DNA from: Piscinibacter defluvii
GTDB lineage: Bacteria > Pseudomonadota > Gammaproteobacteria > Burkholderiales > Burkholderiaceae_C
Length of the DNA: 64,000 nt
NCBI RefSeq assembly: GCF_004011805.1
Contig: NZ_RCHJ01000006.1
Location: 248,001-312,000, forward strand
Direction of reading: 5' to 3'
Positions 9,720 to 20,489 of the stretch are shown here, in pieces. The notes below the pieces were generated by a model, which was not told the DNA's origin, ran no database searches, and was given only the letters and a program-made list of their open reading frames with translations. Position 1 is the first letter of the stretch. Each line of letters opens with the position of its first letter. The translations under genes and the position numbers were made by a program.

Positions 9720-10703
9720 TCAGGAGGCGGCGGCAGCTCGCCGCAGGCGGTCGCGCACGCCATCCCAGGCCGGGTCGGGTGGCGGCTCCTCGACCCAGAT
9801 CAGGTCGACGCCCAGCGCGTCGATCTCGCGCAGGTCGGCGAACAGATCGTGCGCCGCCGCGTCCGCCTGCAGGGGCATCGGCTTGTGCCGCAACCGCGAG
9901 CCGGGCGGCAGGCGGACCGTGCGGGAATATAGCGCCAGCTTCACCTCGCCCGGCCCGAGCACCTGCAACGCCGTGTTCAGCATCGGCGCGGGCATCAGGC
10001 GCAGCCGGGCGCGCGGCGCGTAGTGCGCCTCGAGCGTGCCCGAGGCACGCGGTGCCTCGTCGTCGGGCTCGCGCAGCGCCTCGCCGGCGGCGGCCTCGAG
10101 GCGCTCGCGGCCGAGCTGCCCGGGCCGCAGCAGCACCGGGTGGCCGCGCGTGCAATCGACGATCGCGGATTCGATGCCGACCGGGCAGGCCCCGCCGTCG
10201 AGCACCAGCAAGGTGTCACCGAACTCCTCGACCACATGCTCGGCACGGGTCGGGCTGATGCGGCCGAAACGGTTCGCGCTGGGCGCCGCGACGCCCGGCA
10301 CGCCGCGCTCGCGCGCGGCGCGCAGCAGCGCCCGGGCCACCGGGTGCGCCGGGCAGCGCAGGCCGATCGAGCCCTGCCCGGCCGCCGCCGCCGCGGCCCG
10401 CTCGGGGCGGCGCGGCACGATCAGCGTCAGCGGCCCGGGCCAGAACGCCTCCGCCAGGCGCTGCGCAACCGGCGGCCAGTCGGCCGCGAAGCCTGCCGCA
10501 TCCCCCGGCTCGGCCAGATGCACGATCAGTGGGTGATCGCTCGGCCGCCCCTTGAGGGTGAAGATGGCCGCCACGGCCTCGTCGCGGTCGGCACGCGCGC
10601 CGAGCCCGTAGACGGTTTCGGTCGGCAGGCCGACCAAGCCGCCCTCGGCCAGCACCTGCGCGGCGCGTTCGACCGCGATGGGGTCCTCCCCGGCCAGCAG
10701 CAT
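9720..10703 (-). CDS. L-threonylcarbamoyladenylate synthase, Sua5 type
   Basis: Makes threonylcarbamoyl-AMP from threonine, bicarbonate and ATP for the t6A modification of tRNA. Residues 1-200 form the YrdC domain, with GGLVGLPTETVYGLGA and LKGRPSDHPL near the N-terminus and GVAAPSANRFGRISPT later. The extra 120 residues, beginning about ASGTLEAHYAPRARL, are the Sua5 C-terminal domain; at 327 residues this is the long Sua5 form rather than short TsaC. It follows purK by 11 bases on the same strand, a common Burkholderiales arrangement. Confidence 0.95.
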   Translation of the reverse strand: MLLAGEDPIAVERAAQVLAEGGLVGLPTETVYGLGARADRDEAVAAIFTLKGRPSDHPLIVHLAEPGDAAGFAADWPPVAQRLAEAFWPGPLTLIVPRRPERAAAAAAGQGSIGLRCPAHPVARALLRAARERGVPGVAAPSANRFGRISPTRAEHVVEEFGDTLLVLDGGACPVGIESAIVDCTRGHPVLLRPGQLGRERLEAAAGEALREPDDEAPRASGTLEAHYAPRARLRLMPAPMLNTALQVLGPGEVKLALYSRTVRLPPGSRLRHKPMPLQADAAAHDLFADLREIDALGVDLIWVEEPPPDPAWDGVRDRLRRAAAAS

Positions 10704-10714
10704 CGCGGTGCGGG

Positions 10715-11887
10715 TCAGAACGGCGCGATGCCGAGCACGGCCGCGGCCTCGAGCGCCGTGGCGCGGGCCTGCTCGGGGGTGGCCGCGGTGCAGGTCAGGT
10801 GCCCCATCTTGCGGCCCGCGCGGGCCTGCAGCTTGCCGTACAGGTGCAGATGGACGCCCGGCAGGGCCAGCACGGCAGCCCAGTCGGGCTCGCGCGGCTC
10901 GGCCGAGCCGTCGCGGAACCAGAGCTCGCCGAGCAGGTTGAGCATCACCGCGCTCGAGTGCAGGCGCGGCGCGACCAGCGGCGCGCCGGTCAGCGCGCGC
11001 ACCTGCAGGTCGAACTGCGACAGGTCGCAGGCATCGATGCTGTAGTGGCCGGAGTTGTGCGGCCGCGGCGCCATCTCGTTGGCCAGCAGCGTTCCATCAC
11101 GCAGCACGAAGAACTCGACACACAGCACGCCCGCGTAACCGAGTTCGGCGGCAATGCGCCCCGCCGCGCCGACGGCCCGCTCGGCCAGCGCGACGTCCAG
11201 CCCGGGCGCCGGCACCGTGGTGACCGCGAGGATGCCGTCGCGGTGCAGGTTGTGCTGCGGAGGAAAGTGCACCAGCGCCCCGGAGGCGGCACGCGCGACG
11301 ATCACGCTGATCTCGAAGGCCAGGTCGAGGCGCTGCTCGAGCACGCAGGGCACACGCTTGAGCGCGTCCCAGGCGGCGGCCAGCGCCACCCGGTCGTCGA
11401 CCCGGACCTGGCCCTTCCCGTCGTAGCCGAGGCTGGACGTCTTGAGGATGCCGGGCAACAGGCGGGCGTCGACCGCGGCGAGCTGCTCGGGCGTCTCGAT
11501 CAGCGCATGCGGCGCGCAGGCGACGCCGCTGCGGACGAAATGCGCCTTCTCGGCAGCCCGATCCTGGCACACCGCCACCGCCTCCGGGCCCGGGGCCACC
11601 GGGCGGTGCGCGGCCAGCGTGCGCAAGGCGGCGGCCGGCACGTTCTCGAACTCGGTGGTGATGGCGGCGCTGCGCTGCATCAGCTGGGCCAGGCCGGCTT
11701 CGTCGAGGTAGCCGGCCTGCACGTGGTAGTGCGCCACCCGGCCGGCGGGGCTGGCCGGGTCCTCGTCGAGCACCGCGGTCAGGTAGCCGAGGCGCTGTGC
11801 GGCGTGCACGAACATGCGACCGAGCTGCCCGCCGCCCATCACGCCGAGCGTGGCACCGGGACCGATGAAAGGGGCCGAGGCGCTCAT
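10715..11887 (-). CDS. purK: 5-(carboxyamino)imidazole ribonucleotide synthase PurK
   Basis: ATP-grasp enzyme of purine synthesis that converts AIR, bicarbonate and ATP to N5-CAIR, the substrate of PurE. The 390-residue protein has an N-terminal nucleotide-binding start (GATLGVMGGGQLGRMFVHAAQRLGY), the ATP-grasp centre (ILKTSSLGYDGKGQ near residue 145) and NEMAPRPHNSGHYSIDAC near residue 265, all standard. Its ATG overlaps the purE stop by 4 nt (ATGA), so the pair is translationally coupled. Confidence 0.97.
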   Translation of the reverse strand: MSASAPFIGPGATLGVMGGGQLGRMFVHAAQRLGYLTAVLDEDPASPAGRVAHYHVQAGYLDEAGLAQLMQRSAAITTEFENVPAAALRTLAAHRPVAPGPEAVAVCQDRAAEKAHFVRSGVACAPHALIETPEQLAAVDARLLPGILKTSSLGYDGKGQVRVDDRVALAAAWDALKRVPCVLEQRLDLAFEISVIVARAASGALVHFPPQHNLHRDGILAVTTVPAPGLDVALAERAVGAAGRIAAELGYAGVLCVEFFVLRDGTLLANEMAPRPHNSGHYSIDACDLSQFDLQVRALTGAPLVAPRLHSSAVMLNLLGELWFRDGSAEPREPDWAAVLALPGVHLHLYGKLQARAGRKMGHLTCTAATPEQARATALEAAAVLGIAPF

Positions 11888-12381
11888 GGGCTGGGCAGGT
11901 CCTTCTGCAACTCGGCCGTCATGGCACGCGCCAGGGCGGTCTGCTCCGCCCGATAGGCCTCGAGCTTGGCGCGCAGCGCTGGATCCTCGTTGGCGAGCAT
12001 CGCGATCGCAAACAGAGCCGCATTCGCCGCCCCGGCAGCCCCGATGGCAAAGGTGGCCACCGGAATCCCCTTGGGCATTTGCACGATGGAGTAGAGCGAA
12101 TCCACGCCCTGCAGATGCTTGCTGGGTATCGGCACCCCCAGCACCGGCACCGTCGTCTTGGCCGCCAGCATGCCGGGCAGATGCGCCGCCCCGCCCGCGC
12201 CCGCAATGATGGCCTTCACGCCACGGGATGCCGCCTGTTCTGCGAAGGCGAACATGTCGTCGGGCATGCGGTGGGCGGAGAGGACCAGTCTCTCGCACTC
12301 AACTGCGAACTTGCCCACGATAAACGCAGCATGTCGCATAACGTCCCAATCGGACGAAGACCCCATTACAACTGCAATCAA
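11884..12381 (-). CDS. purE: N5-CAIR mutase PurE
   Basis: Converts N5-CAIR to CAIR. The core is canonical: VVMGSSSDWDVMRHA, ECERLVLSAHRMPD, GAGGAAHLPGMLAAKT and PVLGVPI. The start is uncertain. There is no good ATG: a TTG at 12381 has GGGGAG eight bases upstream and gives a normal 165-residue protein, while a GTG at 12444 would add 21 AT-rich codons (MENNLDELL...) and overlap the stop of the upstream TPR gene. I prefer the TTG. The first 27 or so codons have a much lower GC than the rest of the gene, so a compositional boundary lies inside purE. Confidence 0.93.
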   Translation of the reverse strand: MIAVVMGSSSDWDVMRHAAFIVGKFAVECERLVLSAHRMPDDMFAFAEQAASRGVKAIIAGAGGAAHLPGMLAAKTTVPVLGVPIPSKHLQGVDSLYSIVQMPKGIPVATFAIGAAGAANAALFAIAMLANEDPALRAKLEAYRAEQTALARAMTAELQKDLPSP

Positions 12382-12428
12382 GGCAGAAACTCCCCGTTTG
12401 AAGACTGAACCGGAAGAAAGGAGTTCAT

Positions 12429-13529
12429 CTAAATTATTCTCCACCTTCTCAGACTATCTACAGCGAGACCTTGCTCATGCTCATATCGTCGCCAATCTGA
12501 CGTTGCGACATCATGCAGCGCAATCGACCGCTCATTATAACCTAAATCTAAGTAGAACTCCGCCAATCTATCCCTTGTATATGCAGCATTCTCTGGATGC
12601 TCGACGTCCGAAATGGCATTTTCTGCGGGAGTTGCCACGGCGACGGCATCCTCAATCATTCCCATCTTGAGGCGACAGTATGCGAGATCGACAAGATATA
12701 TCGATCTCATTTTTGATAGCCCCCCTTCATCAGCTTTATCTTCAGAGCTACGCAGGAGCACCTCCGCCTCCTCAAACTTTTGCATGAAGATATAAATGGA
12801 AGCTTGCAGAGTTGATGAGAACGCACTTTGGCTAGAGATTCGAGCATGGTCGTCATAGTTCTTTACCGAATCTACTGCAAGCGACACCAGTCTCGCGAAC
12901 TCATGTATATTCGCCCCGCGAAAGTACTGATGACGGAGCGAACAGACATGATGCGACGCGACGTTGAAAAGCAGGGCACTTGCGAATCCATCATCCCCTC
13001 TCGACATGGCAAGACTTCGGGACTCCGCATACCATTGGCGAGCTGACTCATACCTTCCGGCATAGTGAAGTATCTGACCAACTAGCATTTTGGCTCGCGC
13101 AACAGCCAAGGGGTCAGCATCGACTATCCAATCGAACACGCACCTCACCTTCTCGTTTACGTCGTCAATATCGCCACGAACATACGAGAGGAATGCCTGC
13201 AATGTGACCGCCCAAGATTGACTTCTTCGATCAGATACCGACGCCGCGACGGCCCGAGCACGTTCTATGCTATCCGCAGCACGCGCATAGTTTCCAACGG
13301 TCAACTGCAGCATGCCTTCCGCAAGGTGACACCAGGCACTCAGTTCAGGACTGCCCCAGGAGAGATTTTTCTTCCGGAGCACATCTATTTCTTGCCTAGC
13401 ATTGCTTTGTGACTCGCCACCACGGCGGGCAAGATGCAGAGCCCGCTCAGCTCGAAGCAATGCGATCTCTCGCTCGTCACTTGATGCTCGGATACTTCTC
13501 TCGAGGTCGCTCAGTATTCGAGAGGTCAC
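12429..13529 (-). CDS. TPR-repeat protein of unknown function inside the pur operon
   Basis: I do not recognise a named family. The 366-residue protein is all-helical with five or six tetratricopeptide-like repeats, for example [20 protein letters not shown] (about 66-85), [20 protein letters not shown], a run around [12 protein letters not shown], and [20 protein letters not shown]. There is no signal peptide, membrane segment or attached catalytic or DNA-binding domain, so a cytoplasmic protein-binding role is the only supportable guess. GC is about 43-50% against about 70% around it. Its GTG at 13529 overlaps the purC stop by 4 nt (GTGA) and has GGAG seven bases upstream, so it is translated with purC. 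A GTG at 13535 is possible but its GGAG is too close. Confidence 0.8.
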   Translation of the reverse strand: MTSRILSDLERSIRASSDEREIALLRAERALHLARRGGESQSNARQEIDVLRKKNLSWGSPELSAWCHLAEGMLQLTVGNYARAADSIERARAVAASVSDRRSQSWAVTLQAFLSYVRGDIDDVNEKVRCVFDWIVDADPLAVARAKMLVGQILHYAGRYESARQWYAESRSLAMSRGDDGFASALLFNVASHHVCSLRHQYFRGANIHEFARLVSLAVDSVKNYDDHARISSQSAFSSTLQASIYIFMQKFEEAEVLLRSSEDKADEGGLSKMRSIYLVDLAYCRLKMGMIEDAVAVATPAENAISDVEHPENAAYTRDRLAEFYLDLGYNERSIALHDVATSDWRRYEHEQGLAVDSLRRWRII

Positions 13530-14428
13530 TTCCACGCTCCAAGTGCCGCACCAACTTCACTGTACGATGCAGCTGTAGCTTTCGTCACTTCTTCGATGAG
13601 CTTCGGAGGGGGGGTTGACTTGTTCCAAACGCGTCCATCGACATGCGCTGACTCCAGCCAATCCCTCAGTACCTGCTTATCAAGCCCCACCGGGGCGACC
13701 CCTTCCATATACTCACTTACCCGCCAGAACCTCGATGAATCCGGGGTCAGTACCTCGTCCATCAGCGTCAGGGTGCCGGCGGCATCCAGCCCGAACTCGA
13801 ACTTCGTGTCGGCGATGATGATTCCCTTGCCCAGAGCGTAGGCGGCTGCTTCCCTGTACAGGCGGATCGAAATCTCGCGCACCTTCTCGGCCAGGTCCGT
13901 ACCGACGATGGCGCAGGCCCGCTGGAAGTCGATGTTCTCGTCGTGTTGCCCCATCTCCGCCTTGGTGGCGGGGGTGAAGATCGGCTCGGGCAGCTTGCTG
14001 CCCAGCGTGAGCCCGGGGGGCAGTCTCACGCCGCAGACCGAACCGCTTTGCTGATACTCCTTCCAGCCGCTGCCCGCCAGGTATCCGCGCACCACCGCCT
14101 CGATCGGCAACGGCTTGAGCCGCTTGACAAGCATCGAGCGACCGCGCACCTGCTCACGTTCCTCCGGAGCGACCACACTCTCCGGGTCCTCGCCGGTCAG
14201 GTGATTCGGAACGACGTGCTTGAGCTTGTCGAACCAGAACAGCGCCATCTGCGTCAGCAACTTGCCCTTGCCCGGGATCGGCTCGTTCATGATCACGTCG
14301 AAGGCACTGATGCGGTCGCTGGCCACCATCAGGATCCGGTCCTCGCCGACCGCGTAGTTGTTGCGCACCTTGCCCTTGGAGAGCAGCGGCAGCGACGTGA
14401 GGTGGATGTCGTAGAGAGCGTCGGTCAT
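13526..14428 (-). CDS. purC: SAICAR synthase PurC
   Basis: Ligates aspartate to CAIR in purine biosynthesis. The 300-residue protein has [33 protein letters not shown] at the N-terminus (cited here as the ATP-binding start), [13 protein letters not shown] near residue 115, and [11 protein letters not shown] and [14 protein letters not shown] towards the C-terminus, as in the family. The ATG has GGAG eight bases upstream. The last 70 or so codons are lower in GC (about 53-58%) than the rest, as if a transferred segment begins inside the gene. It heads the operon purC-TPR-purE-purK. Confidence 0.96.
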   Translation of the reverse strand: MTDALYDIHLTSLPLLSKGKVRNNYAVGEDRILMVASDRISAFDVIMNEPIPGKGKLLTQMALFWFDKLKHVVPNHLTGEDPESVVAPEEREQVRGRSMLVKRLKPLPIEAVVRGYLAGSGWKEYQQSGSVCGVRLPPGLTLGSKLPEPIFTPATKAEMGQHDENIDFQRACAIVGTDLAEKVREISIRLYREAAAYALGKGIIIADTKFEFGLDAAGTLTLMDEVLTPDSSRFWRVSEYMEGVAPVGLDKQVLRDWLESAHVDGRVWNKSTPPPKLIEEVTKATAASYSEVGAALGAWK

Positions 14429-14500
14429 GGGGACTCCTGCACGCTCGGACACGGACGGAGGGACGTCGGAGCGGGCTCAGGATTCTACGGACCCGCAATG

Positions 14501-14524
14501 AAAAGACCCGGCCGCGGCCGGGTC
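14501..14524 (-). terminator. Intrinsic terminator after the aldolase gene
   Basis: On the minus strand GACCCGGCC and GGCCGGGTC form a nine-pair GC stem (14505-14524) followed directly by TTTT. It lies 22 bases past the stop of the class II aldolase gene and before purC, so the two genes are probably separate transcription units. Confidence 0.85.
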
Positions 14525-14545
14525 CCGGGCAGGTGCCGGCTCGGC

Positions 14546-15610
14546 TCAGACCACCATCTGCGCCAGTTCGCCGCTCGCGTAGCGCCGCGCCACGTCGGCC
14601 AGCGTCTGCGGCCTGATCTTGCCGGCCTGGCCCTCGCAGCCGAACTCCAGGTAGCGCTGCTTGCACACCTTGTAGGCTGCCTCGCGCGCCGGCTTGAGCC
14701 ACTCGCGGGCGTCGAACTTCTCCGGGTGCTCGTGCAGGAACTTGCGCACCGCGCCGGTCATCGCCAGGCGGATGTCGGTGTCGATGTTGATCTTGCGCAC
14801 GCCGTGCTTGATGGCCTCCTGGATCTCCTCCACCGGCACGCCGTAGGTCTCCTTCATGTTGCCGCCGTACTGGCGGATCTCGGCCAGCAGGTCCTGCGGC
14901 ACCGAGGAGGACCCGTGCATCACCAGGTGCGTGTTCGGGATGCGGCGGTGGATCTCCTTGATGCGGTCGATCGCCAAGATGTCGCCGGTGGGCTTGCGGG
15001 TGAACTTGTAGGCGCCGTGGCTGGTGCCGATCGCGATGGCCAGCGCGTCGAGCTGGGTGCGCTTGACGAAGTCGGCCGCCTGCTCGGGGTCGGTCAGCAA
15101 CTGCTCGCGCGTCATCGTCGCGTCGGTGCCGTGGCCGTCCTCCTTGTCGCCGCGCATGGTCTCGAGCGAGCCCAGGCAGCCGAGTTCGCCCTCGACCGTG
15201 ACGCCCAGTGCATGCGCCATGTCGACCACCTTCTTGGTGACGTCGACGTTGTAGTCGTAGCTCGCGATGGTCTTGCCGTCGGCCTGCAGCGAACCGTCCA
15301 TCATCACCGAGCTGAACCCCAGGCCGATGGCGCCCTTGCAGACGTCCGGGCTCTGGCCATGGTCCTGGTGCATCACCAGCGGCACGTTCGGCCACTGCTC
15401 GGTCGCGGCCAGGATCAGGTGCTTGATGAAGGGCTCGCCAGCGTACTTGCGGGCGCCGGCGCTGGCCTGCAGGATCACCGGCGCGCCCACCTCGGCGGCT
15501 GCGGTCATCACCGCCTGAACCTGCTCGAGGTTGTTGACGTTGAAAGCCGGGATACCGTAACCGTTTTCCGCGGCATGGTCCAGCAGTTGGCGCATCGAGA
15601 CGAGAGGCAT
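14546..15610 (-). CDS. fba: Class II fructose-bisphosphate aldolase
   Basis: Zinc-dependent aldolase interconverting fructose-1,6-bisphosphate with DHAP and glyceraldehyde-3-phosphate; the form closest to this one (354 residues, starting [19 protein letters not shown]) also serves the Calvin cycle in autotrophs. Zinc and catalytic motifs are visible: VMHQDHGQS (about residue 80), [10 protein letters not shown] (about 135), [14 protein letters not shown] (about 205) and HGSSSVP with INIDTDIR further on. It stands alone between a terminator and the divergent HTH-ATPase gene. Whether the cell fixes CO2 cannot be told from this window. Confidence 0.96.
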   Translation of the reverse strand: MPLVSMRQLLDHAAENGYGIPAFNVNNLEQVQAVMTAAAEVGAPVILQASAGARKYAGEPFIKHLILAATEQWPNVPLVMHQDHGQSPDVCKGAIGLGFSSVMMDGSLQADGKTIASYDYNVDVTKKVVDMAHALGVTVEGELGCLGSLETMRGDKEDGHGTDATMTREQLLTDPEQAADFVKRTQLDALAIAIGTSHGAYKFTRKPTGDILAIDRIKEIHRRIPNTHLVMHGSSSVPQDLLAEIRQYGGNMKETYGVPVEEIQEAIKHGVRKINIDTDIRLAMTGAVRKFLHEHPEKFDAREWLKPAREAAYKVCKQRYLEFGCEGQAGKIRPQTLADVARRYASGELAQMVV

Positions 15611-15785
15611 ACGAGTCTCCGGGAGTGAATGGGCGTGCTGGCCGGCGGTGACCGGGTGGTCCGCCCCGGCGCATTGGGTTCATTCTAGCCAGCGGGTCGC
15701 GGCGAATGAGGTGCCAAAGCCCGCCTGTTCGAGCGTTGGCCGGCACGACGCCGGCGCAACACTCGGCGCGGGAGAACTGTCCGCC

Positions 15786-16814
15786 ATGCCCCGCCGACCG
15801 ACCTTGTCCGCCGTCACGCCCTGGATCACCGAGGAGGCCTTGCGCCACCCGGAGACGCTCGCCGAGCGCCTGGCCGAACGTCTGCAGGTCGGCCGCCGCA
15901 CGGCCCGGCGCCGGCTGGACGAACTGGTCGACGCCCAGTGGCTGGTGTCCACCGGCACGCCGCGCCGGCCGCGCCACGCGCCTGGGCTGCTGCGCGAGGT
16001 CGTGCGCCGCTACCCGCTGGCCGGGGTGGACGAACACACCGCCTGGGCGCGCGACTTCGCGCCCTGCGTCGCGCTGCCACCCGAGCTGGCGCGCATCGCG
16101 CAGCATGCCTTCACCGAGCTGGTCAACAACGCGATCGACCACAGCGGCGGCACGCAAGTCGTCGTGTCGATGCGCCAGACGGCGAGCCATCTTCAGCTGC
16201 TCGTCTCGGACGACGGTTGCGGCCTGTACGTGCGCATCGGGCAGTGCTTCGGCATCGAAGACCCGACGCGCGCGACGCTCGAGCTGGCCAAGGGCAAGCT
16301 GAGCAGCCAGCCCGAGCGCCACAGCGGCCGCGGCCTGTACTTCGTGGCCCGCCTGGCCGACGTGCTGGACCTGCATGCCAACCGCCATGCCTTCCAGCGC
16401 CGCACCTGGGACGGCGGGCGCTGGCACGCCACACGTGCCGCCGCCGATCGCGGCACCTCGGTGTTCGTCGGCATCGCGCTGGACACGCCGCGGCGCGTCG
16501 ACGAGGTTCTTCGCAGCCACAGCCTGCGGGGTGACGGCTATGCCTTCGAATGCACGCGTGTGCCGCTGCAGCTGCTGATCGGCACGCAGACCGGACTCGA
16601 GTCACGCGCCCAGGCGCGCCTCGCGGCCGAGCGCCTGGCACGCTTCGCGCGGGCCGAACTCGATTTCGACGGGATCGACGCGGTCGGCCACGGCTTTGCC
16701 GACGAGCTGTTTCGCGTGTTCGCCCGGGCCCACCCCGACACCACGCTCGTGCCGGTGCGTGCCGCGCCGCGTGTCGAGGCCATGATCGACGCGGTGCGGC
16801 GCGACGCCGCCTGA
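15786..16814 (+). CDS. HTH - histidine-kinase-like ATPase - STAS-like (DUF4325) fusion
   Basis: A 342-residue soluble protein in three parts. Residues 1-60 look like a winged helix (TLAERLAERLQVGRRTARRRLDELVDAQWLV). Residues about 90-240 are a GHKL ATPase with N-box ELVNNAIDHSGG, G1 box DDGCGLY and G2 box HSGRGLYF, but no phospho-acceptor domain. The last 100 residues (RVPLQLLIGTQTGLESRAQARLAAERLARF...LDFDGIDAVGHGFADELFRVF) match the STAS-like DUF4325 type. This joins an anti-sigma-like kinase module and a STAS-like module in one chain with a possible DNA-binding head. Function unknown; a regulatory role is inferred. Confidence 0.8.
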   Translation: MPRRPTLSAVTPWITEEALRHPETLAERLAERLQVGRRTARRRLDELVDAQWLVSTGTPRRPRHAPGLLREVVRRYPLAGVDEHTAWARDFAPCVALPPELARIAQHAFTELVNNAIDHSGGTQVVVSMRQTASHLQLLVSDDGCGLYVRIGQCFGIEDPTRATLELAKGKLSSQPERHSGRGLYFVARLADVLDLHANRHAFQRRTWDGGRWHATRAAADRGTSVFVGIALDTPRRVDEVLRSHSLRGDGYAFECTRVPLQLLIGTQTGLESRAQARLAAERLARFARAELDFDGIDAVGHGFADELFRVFARAHPDTTLVPVRAAPRVEAMIDAVRRDAA

Positions 16815-16822
16815 GCGCCTGC

Positions 16823-19213
<2,391 letters not shown>

Positions 19214-19277
19214 GTCGGCCTCCTGTGGCGGAAGCCGCCATGGTCCGGCGCCGCGCACCCGCGGCGCTTGAGCCGCG

Positions 19278-20489
19278 TCAACCGATGCGTTCGGGCCGGT
19301 AGCCCTGCTCGCGCAGGGACGCAAGGATCTGCTCGATGTGGGCCACGCCGCGCGTCTGCACCACCACCTCGATCTGCGCCCGCTCGACCGACAGCGAGGT
19401 GAAGGCCCGCTGGTGCTGCACCTCGTCGATGTTGGCGCCGAGCCTGCCGAGCGCGGTGGCCACCTCGGCCAGCGCGCCGGGCACGTCGCGGATGTCCAGG
19501 CGCAGCCGGGCCAGGCGGCCGGATCGCACCATGCCGCGCTCGATGATCTCGGCCAGCACCAGCGGCTCGATGTTGCCGCCGCACAGCACCAGGCCGACGC
19601 GCCGGCCGGCGAAGCGCTCGCGGTGCTTCATCAGCGCCGCCAGGCCCACCGCGCCGGCGCCCTCGACCACCGTCTTCTCGATCTCCAGCAGCAGCAGGAT
19701 CGATTGCTCGATGTCCTCCTCGGCGACCAGCAGCATGTCGTGCACGCGCTCGCGGATGATCGGCAGCGTCAGCGTGCCGGGCACACGCACCGCGATGCCG
19801 TCGGCGATGGTGGCCTGGGCGCTCTCGCGCACCACGCCGTGCACTGCGGCCCAGGCGGCCGGGAAGCGCTCGGTCTGCACGCCGAACACCTGCAGGTCGG
19901 GCTTGATCGCACGCGCCGCGGTGGCCATGCCGGCAATCAGTCCGCCGCCGCCGACCGCCACGACCAGGGTGTCGAGCTGCGGCTGCTGCGCCAGCATCTC
20001 CAGCGCGATCGTGCCCTGCCCGGCCGCGACGGCGAGGTCGTCGTACGGGTGCACGACGGTGAAGCCGCGCTCCTTCGCGAGTGCCAGGCCGTGGGCGCGG
20101 GCGTCGTCGAAGGTGTCGCCCTCGAGCACCACGGTGGCGCCGAAGCGGCGCGTGTTCTCCACCTTCACCGCCGGCGCGAAGCGCGGCATCACGATGGTGG
20201 CCGGGACGCCCATGCGCTGCGCGTGATAGGCGACACCCTGCGCATGGTTGCCGGCCGAGACGGCCAGCACGCCGGCGGCGCGCTCCGCGGCGCTGAGCTG
20301 TGCCATCTTGTTCAGCGCGCCGCGTTCCTTGAACGAGGCCGTGAACTGGTGGTTCTCGAACTTGAGGTAGACCTCGCAGCCGGCCAGCGCGGACAGCGTG
20401 CGCGAGTGCAGGCAGGGCGTGTCGACCACCTCGCCGCGCAGCCGCTGCGCGGCGGCGCGAACGTCCTCGAGCGTCAGGGTGCCGGTCAT
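19278..20489 (-). CDS. ilvA: Threonine ammonia-lyase
   Basis: PLP enzyme deaminating threonine to 2-oxobutanoate, the first step to isoleucine. The 403-residue form has the PLP-lysine motif (TASFKERGALNKM, about residue 55), the glycine loop SAGNHAQGVAYHA and VAVGGGGLIAGMATA, and a single C-terminal ACT-like domain (RLARLRLDIRDVPGALAEVATALGRLG). One ACT domain and this length resemble the shorter threonine dehydratases, sometimes catabolic, rather than E. coli IlvA with two. The start overlaps the pyk stop by one base (TGATG). Confidence 0.9.
   Translation of the reverse strand: MTGTLTLEDVRAAAQRLRGEVVDTPCLHSRTLSALAGCEVYLKFENHQFTASFKERGALNKMAQLSAAERAAGVLAVSAGNHAQGVAYHAQRMGVPATIVMPRFAPAVKVENTRRFGATVVLEGDTFDDARAHGLALAKERGFTVVHPYDDLAVAAGQGTIALEMLAQQPQLDTLVVAVGGGGLIAGMATAARAIKPDLQVFGVQTERFPAAWAAVHGVVRESAQATIADGIAVRVPGTLTLPIIRERVHDMLLVAEEDIEQSILLLLEIEKTVVEGAGAVGLAALMKHRERFAGRRVGLVLCGGNIEPLVLAEIIERGMVRSGRLARLRLDIRDVPGALAEVATALGRLGANIDEVQHQRAFTSLSVERAQIEVVVQTRGVAHIEQILASLREQGYRPERIG

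Noticed and set aside
12119-12670. Plus-strand frame across the AT-rich part of the pur operon
   Set aside because: It crosses the purE-TPR junction antisense and has no motif. Codon patterns and the start/stop overlaps favour the minus-strand genes.
12300-13740. AT-rich tract as an insertion sequence or prophage remnant
   Set aside because: There is no transposase or integrase, no terminal inverted repeats or target duplication that I could see, and both flanking genes remain intact.
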